From JACRLW01 sp046349595 (lineage in GTDB: Bacteria > Planctomycetota > UBA1135 > UBA2386): a DNA stretch of 64,000 bases. Below are positions 1 through 8,736 of the stretch, piece by piece. The stretch covers positions 1,054,001-1,118,000 of the forward strand of contig JAXMCA010000002.1 in assembly GCA_046349595.1 (NCBI GenBank). Direction: 5' to 3'. A program made the position numbers and the translations under genes. Position 1 is the first letter of the stretch. Every line of letters starts with the position of its first letter. A model generated the notes under the pieces. The model ran no database searches. It was not told where the DNA came from and saw nothing but the letters and a program-made list of their open reading frames with translations.

Positions 1-1415
1 AGCGACACCGCGCACGCGGAACGCACGTCGTCGTTCTCGTTGTCGCGCAGGTTCTTGAGCAGGAGCGCTGCGAGCAGGGCATCGGGTGCACCGCCGCGTT
101 CGAGGTCGGCACGCCCGAGCACTCCGAGCGCCAACGCCAACCACGGCCGTTCGGTGCCCTTCTGTCCGCGCGGCAGCTCGCGCATCAGGTAGGCACGGTT
201 GTCTTCGCCGCCGATCTTGGCGAGCGACATCAGGGCGAAGTAGCGCGATCCTTGGTCCTTGCCGTCCTCGTAGACCTTCTCCAGCGTCTCCGAGGCGAGC
301 TTCATCGCATCGCCTGCGTCGCGCGGCAGAGCCATCTCCCCCAGCGCGAGCACCATCGACTGGAGCACCGGATCGGCGCGGCGACGCTTGTGGATCTCCT
401 CGCACCACGCGCTGATCAGACGCACGTGATCGACGTCGTCGCCGCGTCCGATCAGACGCGCGATCGCGGTGGGGACGTGCGCCTGCACGACTTCGTCCCC
501 GCGGCCGAGATCGCGCGCCATGAATCGCTCCAGCACGACCAGCGTCTCCCACAGCAGACGCTTCTGATCCGCCACCGCGGGATCGGGGGACATCACGCCG
601 AGCGCGTGGATCGCGGCGGTGGTCACGTCGCGACCAGGAATGGTGCGCTCCTCGAGCACCTGCCGCGCGATGTCGTAGACGCGGCGCTGGAGGCCGCTGT
701 CCTTCTTGCCGCGTGCAGCGAGGCCGAGGCCGTAGAAGGCGAAGGCCCGCACGCGATCCTCGACCGGGGTACGCCCGGCGACGCGACGTCCGCTCGGCGA
801 GTCCTGGGCGAGGCCGAGCAAGTCGTCGAGCAGGGGATCGAGTCCGGAGATGCCAAGGCTGAGCGCCGCCGTCTCCCGCACTTCCTGCGAGCCGCGTCCG
901 AGACGGCCGCGCAGCTCCTGCGGCACGTCGATCTCCGGATGCAGCCGTCCGATCTTGCCGAGCGCGACCAGTCCGGCGCCGGTGAGGTCGGGTGAGTCCG
1001 ACGTCCCCATCGCACGCACGATCGCCGGGATCACCTGGTCGACGAGTTCGGTTTCGGTGGGACGCCGATCGACCGGGCCCGCGACGGTCGACCCATCGGG
1101 TGCTCGTGTCGCCGGACCGAGCACCGACTCGCGCAGGGCGATGTAGCGGTCCTTGTTGTACTCCCACCAGAACTGCCAACTGTCGAGCGGCGGACCCTGC
1201 GACGGATCACCGGGACCGGGCGTGAAGGGGCCGGTGGTCGGCGAACCGGGAGCACCGGGAGTCGGCGGTCCAGGAAGGAAGGGCGGCGAACCGGGACCGC
1301 GGTACTGCCCGCCGTGCGCGAGGAGCGGAGCTGCGATGGCGAGGCCGATCGCCCATCGACTGACCCGACTCCCGATGCGTGAAGCTGGACTCCGGCGAAG
1401 GACGCTGCAGGTCAT
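1..1415 (-). CDS. Secreted HEAT-repeat-like protein, 3' end outside window
   Basis: About 470 residues are visible; the gene runs off the left edge. I read it by translating the reverse strand from an ATG at 1415. The N-terminus is Arg-rich, then hydrophobic (AIGLAIAAPLLA), which looks like a signal peptide or anchor. A Pro/Gly-rich linker follows, then helical repeats typical of HEAT/armadillo scaffolds (for example SQEVRETAALSLGISGLDP, and DDVRSACAVSLG at the left edge). No catalytic motif is visible. It is divergent from the sigma gene at 1733. Function is unknown; a periplasmic scaffold is an inference. The start could also be a downstream GTG. Confidence 0.75.
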   Translation of the reverse strand, partial: MTCSVLRRSPASRIGSRVSRWAIGLAIAAPLLAHGGQYRGPGSPPFLPGPPTPGAPGSPTTGPFTPGPGDPSQGPPLDSWQFWWEYNKDRYIALRESVLGPATRAPDGSTVAGPVDRRPTETELVDQVIPAIVRAMGTSDSPDLTGAGLVALGKIGRLHPEIDVPQELRGRLGRGSQEVRETAALSLGISGLDPLLDDLLGLAQDSPSGRRVAGRTPVEDRVRAFAFYGLGLAARGKKDSGLQRRVYDIARQVLEERTIPGRDVTTAAIHALGVMSPDPAVADQKRLLWETLVVLERFMARDLGRGDEVVQAHVPTAIARLIGRGDDVDHVRLISAWCEEIHKRRRADPVLQSMVLALGEMALPRDAGDAMKLASETLEKVYEDGKDQGSRYFALMSLAKIGGEDNRAYLMRELPRGQKGTERPWLALALGVLGRADLERGGAPDALLAALLLKNLRDNENDDVRSACAVS

Positions 1416-1445
1416 CGAAACGGACTCCGGGGACGGGCGGACATC

Positions 1446-1466
1446 GGACGGGGTTCGAGTCCGTCC
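1446..1466. promoter_or_regulatory. Inverted repeat in divergent intergenic region
   Basis: The region 1416-1732 has no convincing gene. It holds a 6-bp inverted repeat, GGACGG, 9-nt loop, CCGTCC, between the divergent HEAT and sigma genes. It could be an operator or a leader hairpin. The loop resembles a tRNA T-loop (TTCGAGT), but no tRNA can be folded around it. Confidence 0.25.
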
Positions 1467-1732
1467 AGAAGGGGTGCGGGCTCCCTAGTGCCGAGGCGGC
1501 GCCCGATCACCGGATGAGGCCGGTCTCGGTGCGGAAGGATCCGGGGAATCGCCGGAGGCGGCAACCCTCGACGGCGACCACGACGGTGCGTCCGCCCTCA
1601 CGGACTTCTGCCCGGCGCGGCAGCCTGCCGCGACCGGCGGGCTACATGCGCCTCCGCGTCCCCACGTCCCAGGGGTTTTTCCTTCCCGGCGCTGTCGTAC
1701 TCGCCGCCCGTCCTTCGACACGTAATCCGCGC

Positions 1733-2302
1733 GTGCCCGTCGCTTCCCGCCTGCCCGAAGACGAGGAGCTGGTGCAGCGAAGCATCGCCGGCTCGCGCGA
1801 TGCATTCGGCCTGCTGGTCCTGCGACATGCGCGCCTGGTACGGGCTATCTGCATGGCGAGGATCGGCAGCCGCGAAGTCGACGACGCGACCCAGGAGGTC
1901 TTCTTGCGCGCCTTCCGTGGGCTGGGGCGCCTGGAGGACCCGGCGAGCTTCCCGTCCTACCTCGGTCGGATCGCGCGCAACTACTGCATCGATCGGCTGA
2001 GGACCGCGCCCCGGCACAAGGCGGTCTCCCTCGACGAGGTCGAGCTCGATCCGGTCGACAAACGTGGTGCGGAGGAATCGCCGGAGGGGGAGGATCGCCG
2101 CATGGCCCTTCGCCGGGAGATCGCCCGTCTCCCCGAGAGCCAGCGGGAGTGTCTCCTGCTGTTCTACTTCGAGGAGATGAGTTACGCGCAGATGGCCGCC
2201 GCGCTCGGAGTGACCGAAGCCGCCGTGAACCAGCGCCTCAGTCGCGCGCGGCTGCAACTCCGCACCGCGCTGGCCGATCGTCGCGGAGGCGAGCTCTCGT
2301 GA
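1733..2302 (+). CDS. ECF-type RNA polymerase sigma factor
   Basis: An extracytoplasmic-function sigma factor of 189 residues, the usual family length, if translation starts at GTG 1733. An in-frame ATG at 1646 would add 29 residues of low-complexity sequence. Region 2 is seen in DEELVQRSIAGSRDAFGLLV and in EVDDATQEVFLRAFRGLGRL. Region 4 is the helix-turn-helix EEMSYAQMAAALGVTEAAVN. The stop overlaps the start of the next gene (GTGA), so translation of the two is probably coupled. The partner is FecR-like and membrane anchored, which suggests sigma/anti-sigma regulation. The target promoters cannot be told from this sequence. Confidence 0.9.
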   Translation: MPVASRLPEDEELVQRSIAGSRDAFGLLVLRHARLVRAICMARIGSREVDDATQEVFLRAFRGLGRLEDPASFPSYLGRIARNYCIDRLRTAPRHKAVSLDEVELDPVDKRGAEESPEGEDRRMALRREIARLPESQRECLLLFYFEEMSYAQMAAALGVTEAAVNQRLSRARLQLRTALADRRGGELS

Positions 2303-3441
2303 GCGACCCGCTCGACCGCGAACTGCGCGACGCGATCGAACCGCTGATGGGGGACCCCGCCGCGACCTGGGCGCGGGTGATGGGGTCGCTGCCTGCACCG
2401 CGGCTCCGCCCGCTCTGGCCTCTGGTCGCGACCGCCACGGCAGCCGGTCTGGCACTCGGCTGGGTCGCCGCGTTGCTCACCCGAGAGCCGCAACCGAAGG
2501 GCTTGCCCACCGATCAGATCGCCGTCGTCAAGCAGGAGCCGGCGCGGGTCGTGGCACGCATGGGCAAGACCTGGGTCGAGAGCGACCGGGGTCCACGCGC
2601 ACTGATGGTCGGCGACACGATGGCGGTCGAGGCGATCCTCGGGACATCGGATGAGAGTCGCCTGTTCATGACGCTCGCGAACGACGTCGAGCTGCGCCTC
2701 AATGCCGACTCGCGTCTCGCCATCGACACCGACCGCAGCGTCACGCTCGCGGCGGGACAGTTGTTCGTCGGCCAGCGCGGCGAAGGCAAGTCCTTCGTCG
2801 TGGTGACCGGTGATCTCGACGTCCACTGCGACCGCGCGGACTTCGAGGTGACGACCACCAAGACCGGGACCGAGGTCGTCGCACTCGAAGGCCACGTGCG
2901 CGTGGCGACCCTCGGTGGCGACGAGCGGGCGCTCGGCAGCCTGCAGCGCGTCGAACTCCGCAACGGTGAACTCGGTGAGGTCCAGTCGGCCGGATCGCGA
3001 TGGGGTTACGTGGCGTGGCAGATCGATGCGCTCGCCGCGTGCGCGGACCGTCGTGAGGAGGCCTTCGGCTACGCCTACGAGCTGGTGCGCGCCCTCGGCG
3101 ACCCGACCACGGAAGCGGCCGCCGAGAGATCGTTGCGCACCATCGGTGCTCTCGGGGCCGGCGCGCTCGGCATGTTCGCCAGCGGCTTTCCCGACGCCCC
3201 CACCGAACTCCGCCGACGCTGCTGGACGATCCTCGCCGACGTCGCCGATGCCCGATCGCTGCCCTACCTGCTGACGGCGATCACCAGCGAGGACGCCGAG
3301 GTGCGCGTCGCCGCGGTGCGCGCGATCGAGCGCGTCACGGCGATGCCGTCGGGGCACGACGAGAAGTTCTGGCGCGATGCGCCCTACGCGCAGCGCTTCG
3401 ATGTCGTCGACGCATGGCGCCGCCGGCTGCGCGACTTCTGA
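2299..3441 (+). CDS. FecR-domain membrane protein with C-terminal HEAT-like repeats (putative anti-sigma)
   Basis: 380 residues from a GTG that overlaps the sigma stop. The N-terminal ~38 residues are cytoplasmic-like, with a membrane segment at about 39-60 (PLVATATAAGLALGWVAALL). A FecR-like beta domain follows at about 75-215; ELRLNADSRLAID and VVALEGHVRVA are typical. The C-terminal third is helical, with HEAT-like repeats such as DAEVRVAAVRAIERV. FecR proteins pass periplasmic signals to ECF sigma factors, so this is probably the anti-sigma or signal transducer for the gene at 1733. A FecR fold joined to HEAT repeats is unusual. The sigma-binding role is inferred from the gene pair. Confidence 0.8.
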   Translation: MSDPLDRELRDAIEPLMGDPAATWARVMGSLPAPRLRPLWPLVATATAAGLALGWVAALLTREPQPKGLPTDQIAVVKQEPARVVARMGKTWVESDRGPRALMVGDTMAVEAILGTSDESRLFMTLANDVELRLNADSRLAIDTDRSVTLAAGQLFVGQRGEGKSFVVVTGDLDVHCDRADFEVTTTKTGTEVVALEGHVRVATLGGDERALGSLQRVELRNGELGEVQSAGSRWGYVAWQIDALAACADRREEAFGYAYELVRALGDPTTEAAAERSLRTIGALGAGALGMFASGFPDAPTELRRRCWTILADVADARSLPYLLTAITSEDAEVRVAAVRAIERVTAMPSGHDEKFWRDAPYAQRFDVVDAWRRRLRDF

Positions 3442-3459
3442 ATCGGCCCCGCGCTACGG

Positions 3460-3605
3460 GCCATCGCGGCCCGAGCCGCAACCGATGAGGGTCGCCGCTT
3501 CTCCGCTCCGCGCCGACCAGGATGGCTCCGGCCGCTTGGTCTGCTGGGGCCCTGCGGTCGCCCGAATCGTCGCGTCACGCGACGATTCTCCGGCCTACGG
3601 ACCCA
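3460..3605 (+). repeat. Dispersed intergenic repeat, copy R1
   Basis: One of four related copies in the window (others at 45345, 49456, 61954). Shared blocks, in order: CATCGCGGCC, CGCGCCGACCAGGA, GGCCGCTTGGT, GCTGGGGCCC, a hairpin TCGTCGCG..CGCGACGA, and CCTACGGACCCA at the end. The last bases supply the C-terminal codons (YLGP, stop) of the glycosyltransferase on the other strand, so insertion of the repeat may have reset that stop codon. Confidence 0.8.
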
Positions 3606-5124
3606 GGTAGCCCCGGCAGACATAGACGTCGGCGTACATCTGCCGAACGCCGAGCACCTTCAGCTCGAAGGGGTAGACCATCTCCACCTTGCGGAAGTGG
3701 CGCGTGATCTTCTCGACCTCACGCGGACGGTCCTCGGCGCGAGGCAGGACGTAGATCGCGTCCTGGCCGATGTGATCGCGGGGAGACTCCCAGTGATCGA
3801 ACTGCAGCGCCGTCTCCCCGAACACGTTCTGCGCGAGCATCGGCGCGAGAGGCTCCTTCGAACCGGAGCGGCAATGCTGGAGGAACAGGCTGCGTCCGAG
3901 TTGCGCGGCGTCCTTGTAGTCGCTGCAGAAGAAGAACACGTTTCCGCGCACACCGTCCTCGGCGTCGATCTTGTCCTTCCAGCCCATCGCGATCGGGGCG
4001 AGTTCGTCCCACCCCTTCCACGAGCTGCCGCCACCCTGTGGCCAGACGTGCGCGAGCGGCGCGAGCGCGATCAGGAAGGGTGTCCACGCGACCGCGCAGC
4101 GCACGGAGCGCGAGAGACGCGGCAGGCGGGCCTCGGGCTCCGTCTCACGCCACCACATCAGCGTGCCGATCAGCAAGGGCATGTAGGCGGGCAACAGCCA
4201 GTTGATCTTCACCTGGATGAACAGCGAGTTGACCAGGAAGAAGGCCGGCATCGGTACGCCGAAGGCGAGCAGGAAGCCCGCGCGCGGATCGCCCGCACGC
4301 ATCCTGCGCCACAGCCACACGATGACGGGGATCGTCAGGATCGCGAGCGCCGGGTGGTATCCGAGCAACTGGTTGACCACGAACTCGCCCAGCCAGCGCG
4401 TGCCGAGCGAACCGCGGCTCCAGCGACCCTCGGTCTGGAAGCGGAACGATTCGAAGTGGTTGCGCAGGTTCCAGAGGATCACCGGTGCGAACACCAGAGT
4501 CGCACACAGCACGCCGATCCACGGGCCCGGAGTGCGAAGCTGTCTGCGGTAGCGCGGATCGAACAGGAGGAGCAGCACGCCACCGACGGCCAGGAACGAC
4601 GCCGAGTACTTCGCGAGCAACCCGAAGCCCGCGGCCGCACCGGCGAGGATCCACCAACCGATGCCTCCGGTCTCGCGCACACGCCACAGCGCCCACAATG
4701 CGATCGACCAGCCGAGCAGCAGAGGCGCATCGGGGTTCGCGTAGAAGTGCGTCAACACGTAGAGGGGCACCGCGAGCGCGAGCAGGATCCAGCCGCGCTG
4801 CGCATTGCGGTCGAGGCCGAAGCGTCGCACGAGGAGCAGACCGGCGAGCGTCGAGCCGAGTCCGCAGAGCACCATGCCGATGCGCAGACCGAGAGGGCCG
4901 TGACCGAAGACCTGCGTGCCGAGCCAGATCGTCCACGCCACCATCGGCGGATGATCGAAGTAGCTGAGGTCGGGATGACGCGAGTAGGTCCAGTAATAGG
5001 CCTCCTGCGCGAACACCGGCATCGCGATGCACAGGAACATGCTCGCGACCGCGACGACCGCGAACAGGCGTCCGACTCCCGCGCGGAACAGGGGATCGGT
5101 CGACGGCGAGGGAAGAACGGGCAT
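3595..5124 (-). CDS. ArnT/PMT-like integral membrane glycosyltransferase (GT83/GT39 fold)
   Basis: About 509 residues with many membrane segments. The N-terminal motif EAYYWTYSRHPDLSYFDHPP matches the acidic first-loop motif of dolichyl-phosphate-mannose/ArnT-type GT-C glycosyltransferases, which move a sugar from a lipid-phosphate donor to a lipid or protein on the outer face of the membrane. Hydrophobic helices continue to about residue 360 and a soluble C-terminal domain follows. The start is uncertain: ATG 5124 gives MPVLPSPSTD, and ATG 5145 adds 7 residues. Neither has a clear Shine-Dalgarno. Acceptor and donor cannot be told from sequence. The last codons lie in dispersed repeat R1. Confidence 0.8.
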   Translation of the reverse strand: MPVLPSPSTDPLFRAGVGRLFAVVAVASMFLCIAMPVFAQEAYYWTYSRHPDLSYFDHPPMVAWTIWLGTQVFGHGPLGLRIGMVLCGLGSTLAGLLLVRRFGLDRNAQRGWILLALAVPLYVLTHFYANPDAPLLLGWSIALWALWRVRETGGIGWWILAGAAAGFGLLAKYSASFLAVGGVLLLLFDPRYRRQLRTPGPWIGVLCATLVFAPVILWNLRNHFESFRFQTEGRWSRGSLGTRWLGEFVVNQLLGYHPALAILTIPVIVWLWRRMRAGDPRAGFLLAFGVPMPAFFLVNSLFIQVKINWLLPAYMPLLIGTLMWWRETEPEARLPRLSRSVRCAVAWTPFLIALAPLAHVWPQGGGSSWKGWDELAPIAMGWKDKIDAEDGVRGNVFFFCSDYKDAAQLGRSLFLQHCRSGSKEPLAPMLAQNVFGETALQFDHWESPRDHIGQDAIYVLPRAEDRPREVEKITRHFRKVEMVYPFELKVLGVRQMYADVYVCRGYLGP

Positions 5125-5293
5125 GGCATGCACCGACGGGTGCACCTTGGATCATGCAACTGCGGCCGCGGCGGGGCGACAGATCTCCGCCACCCCGCGC
5201 ATCGATCGCGGAACGCGGCGCTGCCTTCTTCGGGCACGTGATCGCGGTTGCTATGCTGTTCGGCCCTCGTTCCCAACCGACCCCCTCCATCCC

Positions 5294-7318
5294 ATGAGCT
5301 TCAACCACATGGGTCGAGCGATCTCCAAGGTGGCCGTCATCGGCTCCGGACAGATCGGCCCCGACATCGCGCTCTACTTCGCCAAGGTCCTCTCGCCGAG
5401 CAGCGTGAAGGTCGTCGTCGTCGACGTCGCCCAGGCCGCACTCGACAAGGGCAAGGCCAAGCTCGAGAAGAAGATCCAGAAGGGGGTCGAGTCCGGCGCG
5501 TTCACGCCGATGCAGCAGGCGGAGATGCTCGGCCACGTCGAGTTCACGACCGATTACGGGACGATCGGCGGTGCGGAGCTCGTGGTCGAAGCGGCCACCG
5601 AGGACAAGGCACTCAAGCGTCGCATCTTCGGTCAGGTCGAGACGCTGGTCCCTGCCGGTGCGATCCTGGTGAGCAACTCCTCGCACCTCGAACCCGAGGA
5701 GATCTTCGCGGACAGCAAGTCGCAGGCGCGCACCGCCGTCGTGCACTACTTCTTCCCCGCGGAGCGCAATCCGATCGTCGAGGTCGTCCCGGGTGCGAAG
5801 ACCGACCACGCGGTCACCGACTGGTTGATGTCGTTCTACGAGGCGATCGGCAAGGTGCCGATCCAGGTGCGCTCGCGCTACGGCTACGCGCTCGACCCGA
5901 TCTTCGAGGGTCTGTTCCAGGCCAGCGCGTTGCTCGCCGAGGAGGGCGTGGCGACCACGCGGCAGATCGACACCATCGCGAAGACCGCACTCGGCCTGAC
6001 CGTCGGCTCCTTCACCGCGATGAACCTGACCGGCGGCAACCCGATCACCGCGGTCGGTCTCGATCACTACACCACCAAGATCAACTCATGGTTCGCGACG
6101 CCCGCGAGCCTGAAGCAGAAGGTCGCCGACAAGAGCGCATGGGACGTCGCCGGCCGCGGCGAAGCGGTAGAGGTCCCCGATGCCCTGCGCGAGAAGGTCA
6201 CCCGCCTGCTGCGCGGCGCCTACTTCGGCCTGGTCTGCGAGGTGATCGATGCCGGACTCGCCGACCTCAGCGACTTCGACATGGCGCTCGAGATCGCGCT
6301 CGACATGAAGCCGGCCTTCCGCTTCATGAACCAGCTCGGCACCGCGGAAGCGCTGAAGCTGGTCGAGGAGTACCACGCGCGCTACCCGAAGTTCGTCGTG
6401 CCGAAGTGCTTGAAGGACGTCGGCAGCCGCAATGCGAAGTGGGACGTCCGCAGCGTGCTGCGCAAGGACGTCGACCGCGTCGCCGTGCTGACCATCCGCC
6501 GCCCGAAGGTCCTCAACGCGCTGGACCAGGGTGTGTTCGACGAGATCGCCGCGCGCTGCAAGGAGGCCGACGCCGATCCGAAGGTCGACGCGGTGGTGAT
6601 CACTGGCCACGGTCGCAAGGCCTTCGTCTCGGGCGCGGATGTCGGATTCCTCGCGCGCATCGAGAGCGTCGAGCACGGCCGGAAGACCTCGGCCGCTTCC
6701 CAGGCCTCGCTCGATGTCGTGGCCGCATGCAAGAAGCCGATCGTCTGCGCGATGAACGGCCTCGCCTTCGGCGGCGGCAACGAACTCGCCATGGCCTGCA
6801 CCGCACGCATCGCCCGCAAGGGTCTGCCGGTGCTCGCGTGCCAGCCCGAGGTCAATCTGGGCATCATCCCCGGCGCCGGGGGCACGCAGAGGCTGCCGCG
6901 CATCATCGGCATCGAGAAGGCGAGCGAACTGATGCGCACCGCGCGACCGATCTCGTCGGCCGACGCCCTCGCGCTCGGCCTCGTCTCCGAGGAGGTCGAC
7001 GGCGATCTCCTCAGCCGGGCGATCCAGTTCGCGAGGGAACTCGCCTCGGGCAAGCGCCCGCGTCCGGCGATGCCGAGCGGTCCCCTCGCGAACGTGCCGG
7101 CTGCGCTCCCCGCGGTGGAGATCGGTCACCGCAGCAAGGCGGTCGACGCGATCCTCGTGCGCGCGATCCTCGACGGCGCCCGCATGGACCTCGCCAAGGG
7201 CATCGCGCTCGAGGCGAAGTGCTTCGGCGAGGTCTGCGGCACCAAGGACATGCGCATCGGTGTGCAGAACTTCATGACCAATGGCCCGCGCTCGAAGGCG
7301 GCCTTCGTGCACGCCTGA
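5294..7318 (+). CDS. Bifunctional 3-hydroxyacyl-CoA dehydrogenase / enoyl-CoA hydratase, reversed domain order
   Basis: 674 residues. The N-terminal half is a 3-hydroxyacyl-CoA dehydrogenase: Rossmann motif VAVIGSGQIGPDIALYFAK and the catalytic-His region VVHYFFPAERNPIVEV. The C-terminal third is a crotonase: oxyanion-hole region KAFVSGADVGFL, then NGLAFGGGNELAMAC and PEVNLGIIPGAGGTQRLPR with the expected acidic residues. The order is dehydrogenase-hydratase, opposite to FadB/FadJ but like the crotonyl-CoA hydratase/3-hydroxybutyryl-CoA dehydrogenase proteins of some archaea and bacteria. It probably acts in beta-oxidation or C4 metabolism in the cytosol. The start ATG 5294 lies just before the Rossmann fold. 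No thiolase gene is nearby. Confidence 0.9.
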   Translation: MSFNHMGRAISKVAVIGSGQIGPDIALYFAKVLSPSSVKVVVVDVAQAALDKGKAKLEKKIQKGVESGAFTPMQQAEMLGHVEFTTDYGTIGGAELVVEAATEDKALKRRIFGQVETLVPAGAILVSNSSHLEPEEIFADSKSQARTAVVHYFFPAERNPIVEVVPGAKTDHAVTDWLMSFYEAIGKVPIQVRSRYGYALDPIFEGLFQASALLAEEGVATTRQIDTIAKTALGLTVGSFTAMNLTGGNPITAVGLDHYTTKINSWFATPASLKQKVADKSAWDVAGRGEAVEVPDALREKVTRLLRGAYFGLVCEVIDAGLADLSDFDMALEIALDMKPAFRFMNQLGTAEALKLVEEYHARYPKFVVPKCLKDVGSRNAKWDVRSVLRKDVDRVAVLTIRRPKVLNALDQGVFDEIAARCKEADADPKVDAVVITGHGRKAFVSGADVGFLARIESVEHGRKTSAASQASLDVVAACKKPIVCAMNGLAFGGGNELAMACTARIARKGLPVLACQPEVNLGIIPGAGGTQRLPRIIGIEKASELMRTARPISSADALALGLVSEEVDGDLLSRAIQFARELASGKRPRPAMPSGPLANVPAALPAVEIGHRSKAVDAILVRAILDGARMDLAKGIALEAKCFGEVCGTKDMRIGVQNFMTNGPRSKAAFVHA

Positions 7319-7338
7319 TCATCGTGCACGCCTGATCA
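7305..7338 (+). repeat. 17-bp perfect tandem duplication across a stop codon
   Basis: TCGTGCACGCCTGATCA occurs twice with no spacer (7305-7321 and 7322-7338). The first copy encodes the C-terminal residues and TGA stop of the beta-oxidation gene; the second follows the stop. It looks like a recent slippage duplication. Confidence 0.9.
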
Positions 7339-7346
7339 GGCAGCGG

Positions 7347-8636
7347 TCAGGGCGCGACGACGAGTCGTCGCGCCTCGGCATCGAACTTGGTGACCTGCAT
7401 CGGCTCGAGGTTGGTGTTGCGCACCTCGAACCGCGTCTCACCAGAGCCGAGTCCCGTGAACACCGCGACGCCCTTCACGTCGGTCTCCGCGCAGGCGCGG
7501 CACAGCCCCTCGGACTGATCCGCGACGACGTACACGAAGGGCTGAGGAGAACCCTCGCCGTCGATCACCGTGATGCGCAGCGGTTCGCGATCCGCACGCG
7601 CGAGGACGACATCGCCGAGGTCGGCGTTGCCGTCGACGACGAAGCGGGTGCGTCGACCGACATGGCCGCGCACCGGCAGGATGGTGACACGCAGATCGCC
7701 GCTGACGATGCCCGGCAGGACGAAGAGTCCGCCCTGTTCACTGCGCACGGTGCGTGACACGCCGGCGTTGTCGACCACGATCGACGCATCGACGACGCTC
7801 TGGCCCTCGTCGTCGCGCAGCCGTCCACGCAGGGTGTATCCCTGGGCGAGCTGCAGCTCGGGCAAGGGCAGCTTGCCCTGCTTGCGGGGCGACGCCGTGG
7901 TGTCGGTCACGGCGATCTCACCCGCCGTGTTCCATGCGACCAGCGTGTAGCTCCCCTTCGACAGCGGGACGATGAAGCGGCCCTGCTCGTCGCAGCGAGT
8001 CGACGCGCCGGTCTCGCGCACCATCACACTGGCGCCGACTGCCGGGTTGCCGGCGTGATCACGCACCCAACCCTCACCGACGAGGAGATCGTCGGCGTTG
8101 GCCTCGGCCAGGGCGCTGCGCGCGGTCTCGGCTTCGGCCCAGGGCATCGGATCCTGCATCACGAGTGCGAGGTCCTCGACCGAGCCACGCACCGCGAGCG
8201 GCGCGTGGAGGCCGGGAGCTTCGATCTTCAGCAGGCGGTTCACCGCGCTGGGACCACGGATGCGGAAGCGTCCCGAAGCGTCGGTTTCGACGGCCTCGGA
8301 GCCACCGACGCCGAGCAGACGCACGCGCGCGGCGACGACCGGCCAGCCGCGGCGATCGACGACCGTGCCGACCACCTCGCTCATCGCCGGTTTGGGTGGA
8401 GCGACACGCCCGCCGTTCGCGGGATTGCGCATTGCGACGCTGACCGACCCGTTCCCTGTCGCGCCACTGCCCGTTGCGCCACTGCCTGTCGCACCACTAC
8501 CCGGCGTTTCCTTCGCGGATCGGCCCGGCAGGTCGGCCGGTCGCGCGGCGAGGTACTCGCTCAGCGCGCCGGTCCACCACAGCGCTCCGCCGACCACGGC
8601 GAAGAAGCCAAGGATCCAGTGCGAGGGTCGACTCAT
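7347..8636 (-). CDS. Membrane-anchored protein with carboxypeptidase-regulatory-like (Ig-fold) domains
   Basis: 429 residues from ATG 8636 (MSRPSHWILGFFAVVGGALW); the N-terminal hydrophobic stretch is a signal or anchor. A Ser/Gly/Ala/Thr linker carries a short repeat (GSGATGSGATGSGATG). Then come several transthyretin-like domains: GTVVDRRGWPVVAARVRLLG..DASGRFRI, GWVRDHAGNPAVGASVMVRE..CDEQGRFIV, and RGRLRDDEGQSVVDASIVV. Such domains are common in envelope proteins of planctomycetes and Bacteroidetes and serve as binding or spacer modules. No enzyme domain is visible. It is convergent with the beta-oxidation gene. Longer starts up to 8684 are possible but lack coding character. Confidence 0.75.
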   Translation of the reverse strand: MSRPSHWILGFFAVVGGALWWTGALSEYLAARPADLPGRSAKETPGSGATGSGATGSGATGNGSVSVAMRNPANGGRVAPPKPAMSEVVGTVVDRRGWPVVAARVRLLGVGGSEAVETDASGRFRIRGPSAVNRLLKIEAPGLHAPLAVRGSVEDLALVMQDPMPWAEAETARSALAEANADDLLVGEGWVRDHAGNPAVGASVMVRETGASTRCDEQGRFIVPLSKGSYTLVAWNTAGEIAVTDTTASPRKQGKLPLPELQLAQGYTLRGRLRDDEGQSVVDASIVVDNAGVSRTVRSEQGGLFVLPGIVSGDLRVTILPVRGHVGRRTRFVVDGNADLGDVVLARADREPLRITVIDGEGSPQPFVYVVADQSEGLCRACAETDVKGVAVFTGLGSGETRFEVRNTNLEPMQVTKFDAEARRLVVAP

Positions 8637-8736
8637 GGGCGGGCGCAGGATAACAGACGGGAGCACGACGCGCGCGGTGCGCATCGGCTCCCACTACGCC
8701 GCGACGCCGGCGCGCGGCCCGTCTGATTCGATCTCC

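Noticed and set aside
1440..1470. GGTTCGAGTCC, a possible tRNA T-arm
   Set aside because: The flanks do not give acceptor, D or anticodon arms, and no CCA end is present.
3697..5241. Long open frame on the + strand across the glycosyltransferase
   Set aside because: It is an antisense shadow of high-GC coding DNA; its translation is Arg/Glu-rich and lacks any motif, whereas the - strand has the ArnT-like motif and membrane helices.
8455..8520. Short tandem repeat GCCACTGCC as a phase-variable site
   Set aside because: It encodes a Gly/Ser/Ala/Thr linker, its units differ, and the unit length is a multiple of three, so the frame would not change.
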